A stretch of DNA of 64,000 bases from DASQPR01 sp963836775 (GTDB lineage Bacteria; Actinomycetota; Actinomycetes; Mycobacteriales; Micromonosporaceae), in assembly GCA_963836775.1 (NCBI GenBank), contig CAWIKR010000003.1, positions 558,001 through 622,000 on the forward strand, read 5' to 3'. The notes below the pieces were generated by a model. It ran no database searches. It saw only the letters and a list, made by a program, of their open reading frames with translations, and was not told where the DNA came from. The first letter of the stretch is position 1. Each line of letters opens with the position of its first letter. Below are positions 53,090-64,000 of the stretch, one piece after another. The translations under genes were made by a program, and so were the position numbers.

Positions 53090-54169
53090 TCAGGATCGGA
53101 TCAACTGAAAGTTCGGCAGCTCGTTGTCGTTGAACTCGGTAGGCCACTTGACCTGGCCGACCTGATCGCCGTTGCTGTTGATGACCAGCACCGCCCCGTG
53201 CACGACCGCGAGAATTTCGTTGTCGCCTACCCAGTAGACGGTTCGTGGATCGGTGGCCTCGCCCGGCAGTTGGTGCAGCACAAGCCCGGTGGCGGCGTCG
53301 ACGATGCAGACCTTCGTCACGCCGTTGACGAGCACCTGCGCGATGGCCTCGGTACGCGACGGTGACAACGCGTACGCGGACTGGGGCACGAAGTTGAGGT
53401 GCCGCATCACCTGACCGGTTCCGGGGTCGACGACATCGGCTCGGGCAGGCACACCGGTCTGTCCCGGCGAGACGACGCTGATGGTGCCATCCGGCAGCCA
53501 GGTGGCGTCGCACTCGGCCGCACATCCCATCGCGATCGGCACGGCTTTTGTCTTGTGCGTAGCGGTGTCGTAGACGAACACCTGGATCCGGCCGAGAGCC
53601 ACGTTGTCCAGCCAGGTCAGCAGCTTGGTGCCGGTCGGATCCCAGGCCGGTGGTCCACCGTCGGAGGGCAGCGCGATCTCCCGGCTCTTGTTGGTCCGCA
53701 GGTCCAGCAACTGCTGATCGCGCGTGCCGGAGAGCAGCAGCTCCTGGTAGACCAGGTCGCCGTGGGGCGCCGGGGCGACGTCGGCCGCTTTGTCGGACAA
53801 CCGGTAGGCCTTGCGCACTCGGTCCCAGTACCACACGCCGACTCGCCCGGATCCCGATCCGAGGATCCATCCACCAGGCAGTTCGACGGCGCCCTTCGCC
53901 ACCGAACGCGCCGGCACGGTGGTGATCCCGGCTGATCGGCTGGGCTTTCCAGCGACCGGAGTGCGATCGGTCGTCGGCTGCAACCGCGACAGTGGCACGA
54001 CGATCGCCGCTATCAGCGCGATCACGGCGATGCCGCTGAGCGCCACCTGGCGGCGCCTGGTGACCCGGGCCCGATGGATAGCCGACGACGCCAGGTTCAC
54101 CGGCCGGCCCTGGTTGGCGAGGTCGGTCAAGGCCTCGCGTACCTCATTTTCAAGATCAATCATGGTCAT
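53090..54169 (-). CDS. Membrane-anchored beta-propeller (TolB-like) protein, partner of ECF sigma factor
   Basis: A 359-residue protein with a short cytoplasmic N-terminus (about 1-40), one transmembrane helix (about 42-62) and an extracytoplasmic part with TolB/WD40-like repeats (for example GPPAWDPTGTKLLTWLDN, CDATWLPDGTISVVSP, PRTVYWVGDNEILAV). Its ATG overlaps the stop of the sigma-factor gene (ATGA), which is how anti-sigma factors are commonly encoded. No zinc anti-sigma motif HxxxCxxC is visible in the cytoplasmic part, so direct sigma inhibition is uncertain. It may act as an envelope sensor. Confidence 0.78.
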   Translation of the reverse strand: MTMIDLENEVREALTDLANQGRPVNLASSAIHRARVTRRRQVALSGIAVIALIAAIVVPLSRLQPTTDRTPVAGKPSRSAGITTVPARSVAKGAVELPGGWILGSGSGRVGVWYWDRVRKAYRLSDKAADVAPAPHGDLVYQELLLSGTRDQQLLDLRTNKSREIALPSDGGPPAWDPTGTKLLTWLDNVALGRIQVFVYDTATHKTKAVPIAMGCAAECDATWLPDGTISVVSPGQTGVPARADVVDPGTGQVMRHLNFVPQSAYALSPSRTEAIAQVLVNGVTKVCIVDAATGLVLHQLPGEATDPRTVYWVGDNEILAVVHGAVLVINSNGDQVGQVKWPTEFNDNELPNFQLIRS

Positions 54170-54693
54170 CTCCCCGTCGGTGTCGAAACTGCCGATCGTG
54201 CGACCGCAGTGGGATGGGCCTCGTCGGAGAGTGACGTGCGGAGCTTGGCCAGCGCCCGCGAAGCTTGGCTGGCGACGGTTCCGGGTGAGCAGCCGAGCGT
54301 TACGGCGACCTCCCGCTCGCTCATGTCCTCGAGGTAGCGGAGCACCAGAACGGCTCGCTGCCGCGGTGGCAGTTGCACCAGCGCCTGGGTCAGTACCAGC
54401 CGATCCACGACCGAGTCTCCGGGCCCGCAGTCTGGATGCTCGGGTGGGGCCGCGGCGAGCACCTCGGGCCGGCGCCGGCGCCAGCGCCACGCGGAGACGA
54501 AATCGCGATACATGATCCGGCGGATATAGGCCTCCGGTGCCGCCTCGATGCGGTTCCATCGCGCGGCCGCCTTGGCCAGCGCGATCTGCACCAGGTCCTC
54601 GGCGTCGTGCTGGGAACCGCAGAGGGCGTACGCGGATCGGAACAGCACATGCCCGCGATCGGCGACGAACTCTTCGAAACCGGTGAGGTCCAC
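54166..54693 (-). CDS. SigE-family ECF RNA polymerase sigma factor
   Basis: A 175-residue extracytoplasmic-function sigma factor of the actinobacterial SigE-type (ECF40/41-like short) group. Region 2 spans about 4-72, with FEEFVADRGHVLFRSAYALCGSQHDAEDLVQIALAKAAARW and YIRRIMYRDFVSAWRWRRRR. Region 4 spans about 105-155: LPPRQRAVLVLRYLEDMSEREVAVTLGCSPGTVASQASRALAKLR. GTG 54693 has an AGGAGG site 7 nt upstream. The following gene overlaps by 4 bp and is likely its regulator or target partner. Promoter specificity is unknown. Confidence 0.9.
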   Translation of the reverse strand: MDLTGFEEFVADRGHVLFRSAYALCGSQHDAEDLVQIALAKAAARWNRIEAAPEAYIRRIMYRDFVSAWRWRRRRPEVLAAAPPEHPDCGPGDSVVDRLVLTQALVQLPPRQRAVLVLRYLEDMSEREVAVTLGCSPGTVASQASRALAKLRTSLSDEAHPTAVARSAVSTPTGR

Positions 54694-54760
54694 GCCATCA
54701 CCTCCTCGCCATCAAAGACGCGGCTGCGGACCCGGACCTTGCACGGGCAGCACGAAAATC

Positions 54761-55654
54761 TCAGAAGTTCCCCTCAGCGACCTGAAACACGGTCAGACCG
54801 AGTGAGCGCCACATGCGTACGACCTGGTTGCGGTCGTCGAACACCCCGGTGATCCGCCAGCGGTGGCGGATCTGCCGCTCGAAGATCTCGGCCTTGACCA
54901 CCGAGTCCTTGCGCGAGTCGCCGGTGATCCGCATGAACAGTGCCTCGTAGGGCACCGCCACGTGCTTGGCCAGCCACGCCTCGGTCGCCTCCCGACCGTC
55001 GTCGGTGCGGCCGGAGCAGAAGACGATGCGGTGACCGGCGGCGTGCATCGCGCGGACCGCGGTGATCACCGCTTCGTGCGGCCGATCCTCGTCGACCCGG
55101 CTCATGTCATAGGGGCTGCGATCGCCCATCAACGCGACGGTGCCGTCGATGTCGACCAGGATCGCCTCGGGCAGCCCCAGCGATGGCCGGTACGCCACCG
55201 GGGCGGCACCCGGCGTGACCGTCGGCACCGGCAGCGGCAGCGTGCGCCCGGCCAGGTAGCGCTGGTACATGCCGCGGATGACGTCCTCGCCGACGTGGTC
55301 CGGACCGGTACGCAGCGCGTCCCGCGCGATGCACTCGTCGAGCGGAACGTCGGTGAAGTCGCGCACCACGAATTCGGCGTCGCAGGCGTAGGCCAGCTCG
55401 GCGAACTCTCGCGCCACCCGCGACCGCAGGTTGGTGTCGTCGCAGATGACGTCCACGCCGGCGCGCAGCAGGGCCTCGGCGGCGGCCCGCTGCGCGAGGG
55501 TGACCTGGCGCTCGGACCAGCCGGCTCCGATCATCTCGCCGTGCATCATCCGGCGCAGCTCATCGCGGTTGATCCGGGCGCCGCGGAGCTGCGCGCGAGC
55601 CCACGTCGACTTGCCGGACGCGGGCAGGCCGCGGGTGATCGTCAACGTTGCCAC
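54761..55654 (-). CDS. Polynucleotide kinase-phosphatase, T4 PseT-like (RNA repair)
   Basis: A 297-residue two-domain enzyme like T4 Pnkp. The N-terminal kinase has the P-loop GLPASGKST (9-17), the Asp-Arg loop NRDELRRMMHG and DDTNLRSR; it transfers phosphate to 5'-OH ends. The C-terminal HAD phosphatase has the nucleophile motif VDIDGT at 167-172, CSGRTDDGREATEAWL, and a final DDRNQVVRMWR; it removes 3' or cyclic phosphates. Together these heal broken RNA or DNA ends. It follows the RNA ligase gene by 11 bp, forming a two-gene repair cassette between the rho and rpmE loci. Confidence 0.87.
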   Translation of the reverse strand: MATLTITRGLPASGKSTWARAQLRGARINRDELRRMMHGEMIGAGWSERQVTLAQRAAAEALLRAGVDVICDDTNLRSRVAREFAELAYACDAEFVVRDFTDVPLDECIARDALRTGPDHVGEDVIRGMYQRYLAGRTLPLPVPTVTPGAAPVAYRPSLGLPEAILVDIDGTVALMGDRSPYDMSRVDEDRPHEAVITAVRAMHAAGHRIVFCSGRTDDGREATEAWLAKHVAVPYEALFMRITGDSRKDSVVKAEIFERQIRHRWRITGVFDDRNQVVRMWRSLGLTVFQVAEGNF

Positions 55655-55665
55655 GAATCAGCTCC

Positions 55666-56739
55666 TCAGGGATCATCGGTGTCCAGTGCACCAGATCGCG
55701 GGACCCAGTCCGCCGCCGGACGAGCGCGGTCCCACAGCAGTTTGCGGTAGTCGCGCCGATCCAGCCGCAGGAACAGCAGCGAGCGCAACGGATGCGCGGC
55801 GATCGCCACGGCGTAGTCGCGGCGCTCGAAGCCGTCCGGCAGCGTCGCGACCATCTCGGCGTACGCGGTCTCGACCGAAGCGGCCGCGGCATCCACCGAC
55901 GCCGTCAACGACGAGACCACCGCCTCCACCCAGTCGTGGAACTCGTCCGGGATCCCGTCGAACGGGTCACTGCCGGTGACCAGCCGCTCCCACACGGCCC
56001 GTGCGTTGAGACCGGTGACGATGCGGTGCAGCCGGACGTACTCCTCATATTTGATCTTGACCCGCAGATCGGCCGTCGGGAACCATGCGACCAGGCCCTC
56101 GCTGTTCGACCGCGGCGGTGCCGCCAGCGCCTCGGCCAGCGTGCGATGGTCGAACGCCGCGACCGCCGGTCCAGGCCAGGCCGCCACCGCGTCCGGGCCG
56201 AAGGTCCGACCGGTGGCGATGTCGACAGCGCCGAGCAGCATCAAGTCATCGAGGTCGCCATAGTCGACAACGATCCGGTTCGCCGGATAGATGATCTCGA
56301 CCAGCACGGTCAGCCCGGCCGGCGGTGCGAAGTCCGGGTAGCGGGTGCGCAGGATCGACGTCGCGTGCGCCGCCTGATCCGAGGCGAACGAGCCGCGAGT
56401 CGCCACCGCCCAGCCGTCTGCGGTCGGGTAGATGATCCCGAGCGAACCGTCGGCCTTGTCGGTGACCCGCACTTCCGCGCCAAGATCCAGTGGCGGGGTG
56501 CCGGCCTGGCCGTAGTTGAAGAACTTCGGAAGTGGACGCGCCACCACGGCACCGCCGGCATCCACGATCAGGCCGCGGCACGCCAGCGTCACCGGCGTCC
56601 ACACCTGCGCGTACTGCGCCTTCTCGGTGTAATTGAAGATCCGCAGTGGGAGCGCAGGGTGATCCTGCACACGGACCAGGCCCTCATTGAGGGCCCGATC
56701 AAGATCTTCCAGAGCAAAAAGATCAGCCAGTACGGTCAT
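55666..56739 (-). CDS. T4 Rnl1-type RNA ligase
   Basis: A 357-residue ATP-dependent RNA ligase. The nucleotidyl-transferase motifs are in order: the preceding CRGLIVD (54-60) and KFFNYGQ (72-78) as in T4 Rnl1, motif I KADGS with the adenylated Lys95, motif III-like LVEIIYP, motif IV EGLVAWF, and motif V VKIKYEEY. A C-terminal helical domain follows. It would join 5'-phosphate and 3'-OH RNA ends after healing by the kinase-phosphatase. ATG 56739 is taken rather than the 12-codon-longer frame. Likely substrates are cleaved tRNAs, by analogy with T4. Confidence 0.87.
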   Translation of the reverse strand: MTVLADLFALEDLDRALNEGLVRVQDHPALPLRIFNYTEKAQYAQVWTPVTLACRGLIVDAGGAVVARPLPKFFNYGQAGTPPLDLGAEVRVTDKADGSLGIIYPTADGWAVATRGSFASDQAAHATSILRTRYPDFAPPAGLTVLVEIIYPANRIVVDYGDLDDLMLLGAVDIATGRTFGPDAVAAWPGPAVAAFDHRTLAEALAAPPRSNSEGLVAWFPTADLRVKIKYEEYVRLHRIVTGLNARAVWERLVTGSDPFDGIPDEFHDWVEAVVSSLTASVDAAAASVETAYAEMVATLPDGFERRDYAVAIAAHPLRSLLFLRLDRRDYRKLLWDRARPAADWVPRSGALDTDDP

Positions 56740-57017
56740 CTCTGCGCACTTCCCGCGTGTGAAGGGTGGGTGCACAGGCTAATGATCACGGACCGGCCGC
56801 GTCACCTGGATATTCGTGTCCGATTCGGTGGCCGCGTCGGCCTCATGGCAAACTAAGCGGGAATGTGTGTGGGCCCGACTGCGTTCTGCAGCGTGCAACA
56901 CCAAAACCATCGGGTTCCGGTTCCCGTCATGATCCACGTTCGGCTTGTTCACGGCGATGCGTCGTGATGACCAAGCGGGCGAGACGACCCGGCGACCACA
57001 ACGAGAGGAAACACGCT

Positions 57018-57236
57018 GTGAAGAAGGGCATTCACCCGCAGTACGTCGAGACCACTGTGACGTGTTCCTGCGGCAACTCTTTCAAGACGCGCAGCACCGC
57101 TGCCAGCGGCTCCATTCACGCGGAGACCTGCAGCGACTGCCACCCGTTCTACACCGGCAAGCAGCGTGTGCTCGACACCGCCGGCCGCGTCGCGAAGTTC
57201 CAGCAGAAGTACGCGAAGGCCAAGTCCGGCAAGTAG
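57018..57236 (+). CDS. rpmE: 50S ribosomal protein L31 (zinc-binding form)
   Basis: A 72-residue ribosomal protein of the large subunit. It has cysteines at 16, 18, 38 and 41 (TCSCGNSF and ETCSDC), the zinc-binding C+ type, and the conserved HPFYTGKQR. The GTG start at 57018 follows GAGAGGAA. C+ paralogues can be replaced by a zinc-free form under zinc starvation in actinobacteria; none is in the window. It is followed by its own terminator. Confidence 0.95.
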   Translation: MKKGIHPQYVETTVTCSCGNSFKTRSTAASGSIHAETCSDCHPFYTGKQRVLDTAGRVAKFQQKYAKAKSGK

Positions 57237-57245
57237 CTGTCTCGA

Positions 57246-57287
57246 CGGCGCCCACCCCAGCCACCGGCCGGGGTCGGGCGCCGTTTT
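57246..57287 (+). terminator. Rho-independent terminator after rpmE
   Basis: CGGCGCCC (57246-57253) pairs with GGGCGCCG (57276-57283) and ACCCC with GGGGT inside it, with one bulged C. TTTT at 57284-57287 follows directly. The hairpin starts 10 bp after the stop. Confidence 0.85.
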
Positions 57288-57430
57288 GATGCGCCTCTGA
57301 ATTGCCGCCGGTCGGGCGGTTGCCGGCACTTGGCCGGCGCCGCCGCTCGGGCGGCCGGATTACCCAAGGTTTCACCCACGGCGACCCCGCCGGGCCCTTG
57401 AAGATCGTCTAGTCGGAACGGACGGCAGCA

Positions 57431-58534
<1,104 letters not shown>

Positions 58535-58644
58535 CCCGGTTTTATACGCGTAGTGACAGTCATGTCATCCTGGTGAAACAGTCAGCGGTGACGATCGTTG
58601 AAGACAGGGCACCACGCCCCACCAGCGGTTCTCGGGAGTTTGTA

Positions 58645-58872
58645 ATGGCCACGTCGCGTACCACCGTCGACATCACCGCCGCGCCGCGCGCGGTCATTTC
58701 GTTCGCCAGCGGTCTGGTCACGCTCGTCATGCGGCCGATGCCGAGCGCGAAGGACAACGCCTGGAGCGCGGTCTGCGCCGATCGGAAGCGGGCGGCTGCC
58801 CGCGCCGAGCTGGAGCTGGTCATGCGCGACCGGGTCGCCTTGACCGAGCGTCTCGCCGGAGCCTCTCGCTGA
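58645..58872 (+). CDS. Small conserved hypothetical protein upstream of prmC
   Basis: A 75-residue protein starting MATSRTTVDITAAPRAVISFASG and ending in a charged helical stretch (RAAARAELELVMRDRVALTERL). One short hydrophobic patch is present in the first half; no family is recognised. ATG 58645 follows GGGAG. Its TGA at 58870-58872 overlaps the CTG proposed as the prmC start, so translation of the two is probably coupled. Confidence 0.6.
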   Translation: MATSRTTVDITAAPRAVISFASGLVTLVMRPMPSAKDNAWSAVCADRKRAAARAELELVMRDRVALTERLAGASR

Positions 58873-59711
58873 GCGACGACCTCCGCAGCACGCTGACCGC
58901 GGCGGCGGCCCGGCTGCGGGCCGCCGGGATTGCCTCGCCCCGGACCGATGCCGAGTTGCTCGCGGCCCATGTGCTGGCCGTGCCCCGAGGCCGGCTCCTC
59001 TTGATCGATTCCTTCAATCTCGGCCAACGTTCGGAATTCGACTCGCTGATCGCCGCACGGGCCCGACGGGTTCCGCTGCAACACCTGATCGGCAGCGTGA
59101 CGTTCGGGCGCATCGACGTCCATGTCGGCCCCGGCGTCTTCGTGCCGAGGCCGGAGACCGAACAGCTGGTGGAGTGGGCCCTGTCCGTCCTCGGCCCGGG
59201 CTCACCGGTGGTCGTCGACTTCTGCAGCGGTACGGGTGCCATCGCGCTGTCGATCGCCGACGCCCGCCCGGATGCCCGGGTGATCGCGGTGGAGCAGGAC
59301 GCCTCGGCACTGTCCTGGCTGCGCCGCAACGTGGCGGCGGTCGCGCCGGCGGTGGATGTGGTCGCGGCCGATGTCACGGCGCCAGCGACCCTCGCGTCCC
59401 TGGACGGGGCGGTCGACATGCTGCTGTGCAATCCGCCGTACGTTCCGGATGCCACTGCGGTGCCGGTCGAGGTCCGCGCCGATCCCCGGGTCGCGGTCTT
59501 CGGCGGAGCTGACGGGCTGGACGTGATCCGACCGGTGGCGGCCCGGGCCGGAGCGCTGCTCAAGCCCGGTGGCTGGCTGGGCCTCGAACACGACGAGTCG
59601 CACGCTGCCAAGGTCGCCGCGATCATCACCGCGACCGGCGCGTTTGACCAGGTGGTCGGGCGGGATGATCTCGCCGGCCGGCCGCGGTTCACGATTGCCC
59701 GACACGCCTGA
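58869..59711 (+). CDS. prmC: Peptide chain release factor N(5)-glutamine methyltransferase, CTG start
   Basis: A 280-residue SAM-dependent enzyme that methylates the GGQ Gln of RF1/RF2. The N-terminal helical domain (STLTAAAARLRAAGIASPRTDAELLAAHVLAV) is followed by the SAM loop VVDFCSGTGAIALS, and the catalytic NPPY lies in LLCNPPYVPD. No ATG, GTG or TTG occurs before the conserved N-terminal domain in this frame; the only candidate there is CTG 58869, which overlaps the upstream stop (CTGA) and has GGAG 7 nt ahead. TTG 58956 would lose about 29 conserved residues. The start is therefore inferred to be CTG. Confidence 0.85.
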   Translation: MSDDLRSTLTAAAARLRAAGIASPRTDAELLAAHVLAVPRGRLLLIDSFNLGQRSEFDSLIAARARRVPLQHLIGSVTFGRIDVHVGPGVFVPRPETEQLVEWALSVLGPGSPVVVDFCSGTGAIALSIADARPDARVIAVEQDASALSWLRRNVAAVAPAVDVVAADVTAPATLASLDGAVDMLLCNPPYVPDATAVPVEVRADPRVAVFGGADGLDVIRPVAARAGALLKPGGWLGLEHDESHAAKVAAIITATGAFDQVVGRDDLAGRPRFTIARHA

Positions 59712-59754
59712 TCGACGTACTTGAATATCCTCGGCATTGGCCGAGGCTGGTCGA

Positions 59755-60620
59755 ATGTATTTCGGTGTGCCGTTTCGCGGGTCGGTTGCGGTAGCTGCTG
59801 GTGCCGTCAGCCGCGGCGTGTTGCGTGGACCGCGGTTTCGGCGGTTGTTCCCGGACGTTTACGTCGCCGCGGATGTGCCGCTCGACCATCGGCTGCTTTG
59901 CCGAGCGGCAACTCTCTACGTTGGCAGCGACGCCGTGGTCAGCGGGCTCAGCGCGCTCGCGGTGCACGGCGTGGATCAGTTGCCGCGCGGCGAGCCGGCG
60001 GTCGAGATCAGCGTTGCCCGGTCGGTGTACGCGGCCCGGAACCCGCGGATTTCGGTGGTCCGATCGGCCGTCGACGTCGCCGACATGGTCAAGCGGGCGT
60101 CAACGCCGGTGACCTCCGGCGTCCGGACCGGCTTCGACCTGGCACGACGACTGCCGTTGTCGTCGGCGGTGGCGGCACTCGACGGACTGACGCATCGGCA
60201 CGTCGCCACGGTGGATCAGATCCGCGCCTACGCGCTGGCGCACCCCGCCGGCGATTGCTGTCGTCAGGTGGCGCAGGTTCTGTCGCTGGTCGACCCGGAG
60301 TCCGAGTCGCCGATGGAGTCGCACGCCCGAGTGCTCCTCGTCGTCGGCGGGTTGCCGCGACCCGAGTCGCAGGTCGAGGTGTTCGACCCGAACGGCGCCC
60401 TGATTGGACGGCTCGATCTCGCGTACCGCCGGATCAAGCTTGGTCTCGAATATGACGGCGACCACCACCGGTCGACGGATGTGTTCCGGCGGGACGTCGC
60501 TCGAGCGAACGCACTGCGTACGGCCGGTTGGGAGATCGTCCGGCTGACCGCCGATGACATTTACCGAACTCCGGTGAAGTTCGTCCGCGAAGTACGGCGC
60601 CTGATCGTCGAGCGCGCCGA

Positions 60621-60642
<22 letters not shown>
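59755..60642 (+). CDS. DUF559 domain protein (restriction-endonuclease-like fold)
   Basis: A 295-residue protein. The N-terminal half resembles AbiEi-like antitoxin-type winged-helix proteins (VAAGAVSRGVLRGPRFRRLFPDVYV, then VVSGLSALAVHG); the C-terminal DUF559 part has the nuclease-like acidic motif GRLDLAYRRIKLGLEYDGDHH and LRTAGWEIVRLTADDI. Nuclease activity in this family is predicted from fold, not proven. ATG 59755 has GAGG ahead; a TTG six codons earlier is possible. Its last codons and stop (AMRRAA-stop) are the left boundary of the repeat array and are copied in the later units. A broken relative lies at 52664. Confidence 0.78.
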
Positions 60643-62712
<2,070 letters not shown>

Positions 62713-62799
62713 GTGACGCCGCCGGAACTGGCGGGAATGAGACTCGGTGCGGGTGGTGGCGGAGTGTGGGACCGGTCAATGGCAGACTTGTCGACCGTG

Positions 62800-63450
62800 A
62801 TGCTGTTTGACTGCCGTACGACTGCCGAGCGGGACAAGGGCGTGCAGGCCGCGATCGAGGCGGTCAAGCGCGGCGACCTGATCGTGATGCCGACCGACAC
62901 GGTCTACGGGATCGGCGCCGACGCGTTCCGGCCGTTCGCGGTGACCGCGCTGCAGAATGCCAAGGGCCGCGGCCGGGGCGTGCCGCCGCCGGTGCTGGTC
63001 GGCTCCCGATCGACTCTCGACGGCCTGGTCTTCGGCCTGCCCGCGGTGGCCCGCGACCTGGTCGAGGCGTTCTGGCCGGGCGGCCTGACCGTGGTCGTCG
63101 AGCACGCGCCCAGCCTGCAGTGGGACCTCGGCGACACGAATGGCACCGTCGGCCTGCGGATGCCGCTGCACCCGATCGCCCTTGAGGTGCTCCGGGAGAC
63201 CGGACCGATGGCGGTGTCCAGCGCCAACAAGCACGGCCAGCCCACCGCGATGACCGCGGACGAAGCTCGCGAGCAGCTCGGATATGCGGTGAGCGTCTAT
63301 CTCGAAGGCGGGCCGAGCGAGAGCACGGCGTCGTCCACGATCGTCGACGTCACCGGCGACGTGCCGCGGGTGCTGCGCGCCGGAGCGATCTCGCTGGACG
63401 AGCTGCGCACGGTCGCCCCGGGCACGCTCGGCCCCGGCGAGTCGGCGTGA
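62800..63450 (+). CDS. sua5: L-threonylcarbamoyladenylate synthase (Sua5/YrdC/YwlC family)
   Basis: A 216-residue enzyme that forms threonylcarbamoyl-AMP from threonine, bicarbonate and ATP, the first step of t6A37 tRNA modification. Landmarks: the KxR/ST-type start VMPTDTVYGIGADAF, FWPGGLTVVVEHAP, GTVGLRMPLHPIAL and VSSANKHGQPT. The C-terminal extension is short, so it is the YrdC-like single-domain form. The start is uncertain: ATG 62800 gives MLFDC, GTG 62797 and ATG 62779 are alternatives. It overlaps the next gene by GTGA. Confidence 0.93.
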   Translation: MLFDCRTTAERDKGVQAAIEAVKRGDLIVMPTDTVYGIGADAFRPFAVTALQNAKGRGRGVPPPVLVGSRSTLDGLVFGLPAVARDLVEAFWPGGLTVVVEHAPSLQWDLGDTNGTVGLRMPLHPIALEVLRETGPMAVSSANKHGQPTAMTADEAREQLGYAVSVYLEGGPSESTASSTIVDVTGDVPRVLRAGAISLDELRTVAPGTLGPGESA

Positions 63451-64000
63451 GCGGGTCCGCGGCGCCGTTCGTCGTCCTGCACGTCTGCATGGGCAACATC
63501 TGCCGGTCACCGATGGCGGAGCGGCTGCTGGCCCATGCCGTACGCGACCGGCTCGGGGACCGGGCCGAGGAGTTCGTGCTGTCGGAGAGCGCCGGCACCG
63601 GTGGCTGGCACGCCGGCGAGGCGATGAACCCGCCCGCGGCCAGGGAGCTGCGCCGCCGTGGAGCGCTGGACACCGGCTTCCGCGCGCGCAAGGTGCTCGG
63701 CTCGCACATCGACACCGCCGACCTGATCCTGACCGCGACGGCCGAGCAGCTCGACTACATCGCCGGCCTGCGGGCGGACGCGATGGACCGGGCCTTCGTG
63801 CTGGGGCAGTTCGGCCGGCTTGCCGGACAGGTCGACGTCGACGCGCTGCCGCCGGCCGGCGACGATCCGGATTCCGTACACGCACGCGGTGTTGCTCTGG
63901 TCCGTGCGGTGAATGCCGTGCGCTCCGGTGCCGAGCCCAAGCCCGGCGATGATCTGGATGATCCGTGGGGCCACGACGAGGCCTTCTTCACCCGCACCGG
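63447..64000 (+). CDS. Low-molecular-weight protein tyrosine phosphatase (runs off the window)
   Basis: The 184 visible residues begin at GTG 63447 overlapping the sua5 stop. The phosphate loop CMGNICRSP (Cys14 to Arg20, the CX5R signature) is at the N-terminus, and the general-acid DP is in DDLDDPWGHDEAF near the end of the visible part. This fits a cytoplasmic LMW-PTP; actinobacterial members act on protein tyrosines or on arginine phosphate. A few residues are missing at the C-terminus. The sua5-PTP pairing is common in this phylum. Confidence 0.88.
   Translation, partial: MSGSAAPFVVLHVCMGNICRSPMAERLLAHAVRDRLGDRAEEFVLSESAGTGGWHAGEAMNPPAARELRRRGALDTGFRARKVLGSHIDTADLILTATAEQLDYIAGLRADAMDRAFVLGQFGRLAGQVDVDALPPAGDDPDSVHARGVALVRAVNAVRSGAEPKPGDDLDDPWGHDEAFFTRT

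Overview
The window is high-GC DNA from an actinobacterium. The evidence is frequent GTG/TTG starts, stop/start overlaps of the GTGA or ATGA kind, a GntR repressor of actinomycete integrative-element type, a Rho factor with a long Arg-rich insertion, and the order argS-lysA-hom-thrC-thrB-rho-rpmE-prfA-prmC-sua5, which is standard for this phylum. A Micromonosporaceae-like or related filamentous actinomycete is a reasonable guess, but I cannot fix the genus by eye.

The window has two halves. Positions 1 to about 38.4 kb are accessory DNA: small transporter/regulator pairs (ArsR-type regulator with MFS pump; ArsR with an AHSA1 protein and a RibD-like reductase), an envelope or polysaccharide group (membrane glycosyltransferase-like protein, hydrolase, NodB deacetylase, MurG-like glycosyltransferase), a secreted copper-radical oxidase with a lectin tail, and many decayed genes (kinase, isochorismatase, nitrilase-like, SRPBCC, histidine kinase, LuxR and IS481 remnants). 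Its right border is an intact tRNA-Arg(CCG) at 38421-38495 on the minus strand. The 3' end of that tRNA, its terminator and flank recur as a near-identical copy at 25142-25270 and a diverged copy at 22074-22180. I read these as attachment-site scars of integrative elements. The 13.2 kb between the two good copies carries a TetR-controlled aromatic-catabolism operon (extradiol dioxygenase, FAH-family enzyme, acyl-CoA ligase, flavin hydroxylase, DoxX protein), followed by small membrane proteins. No integrase is visible.

From about 39.6 kb onward the DNA is core chromosome: a histidine-phosphatase variant, an arginase-fold protein, a DUF3105/DUF305 pair, then argS, lysA, hom, thrC, an MFS gene wedged by translational overlaps between thrC and thrB, rho, an ECF sigma factor with a membrane beta-propeller partner, a two-gene RNA-repair cassette (Rnl1-type RNA ligase plus polynucleotide kinase-phosphatase), rpmE, prfA, prmC (apparently starting at CTG), a DUF559 gene, sua5 and a low-molecular-weight tyrosine phosphatase cut by the window end.

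The most unusual structure is at 60621-62712: six tandem units of about 276-430 bp, each with a 159-nt nested palindrome containing four copies of a 12-bp core (AAGATCGCGACA or its complement, with a few variants), and each carrying a copy of the last codons of the adjacent DUF559 gene. A second, broken DUF559 gene at 52664 also ends inside a long palindrome. This suggests, without proof, that the gene family and palindromic DNA are linked.
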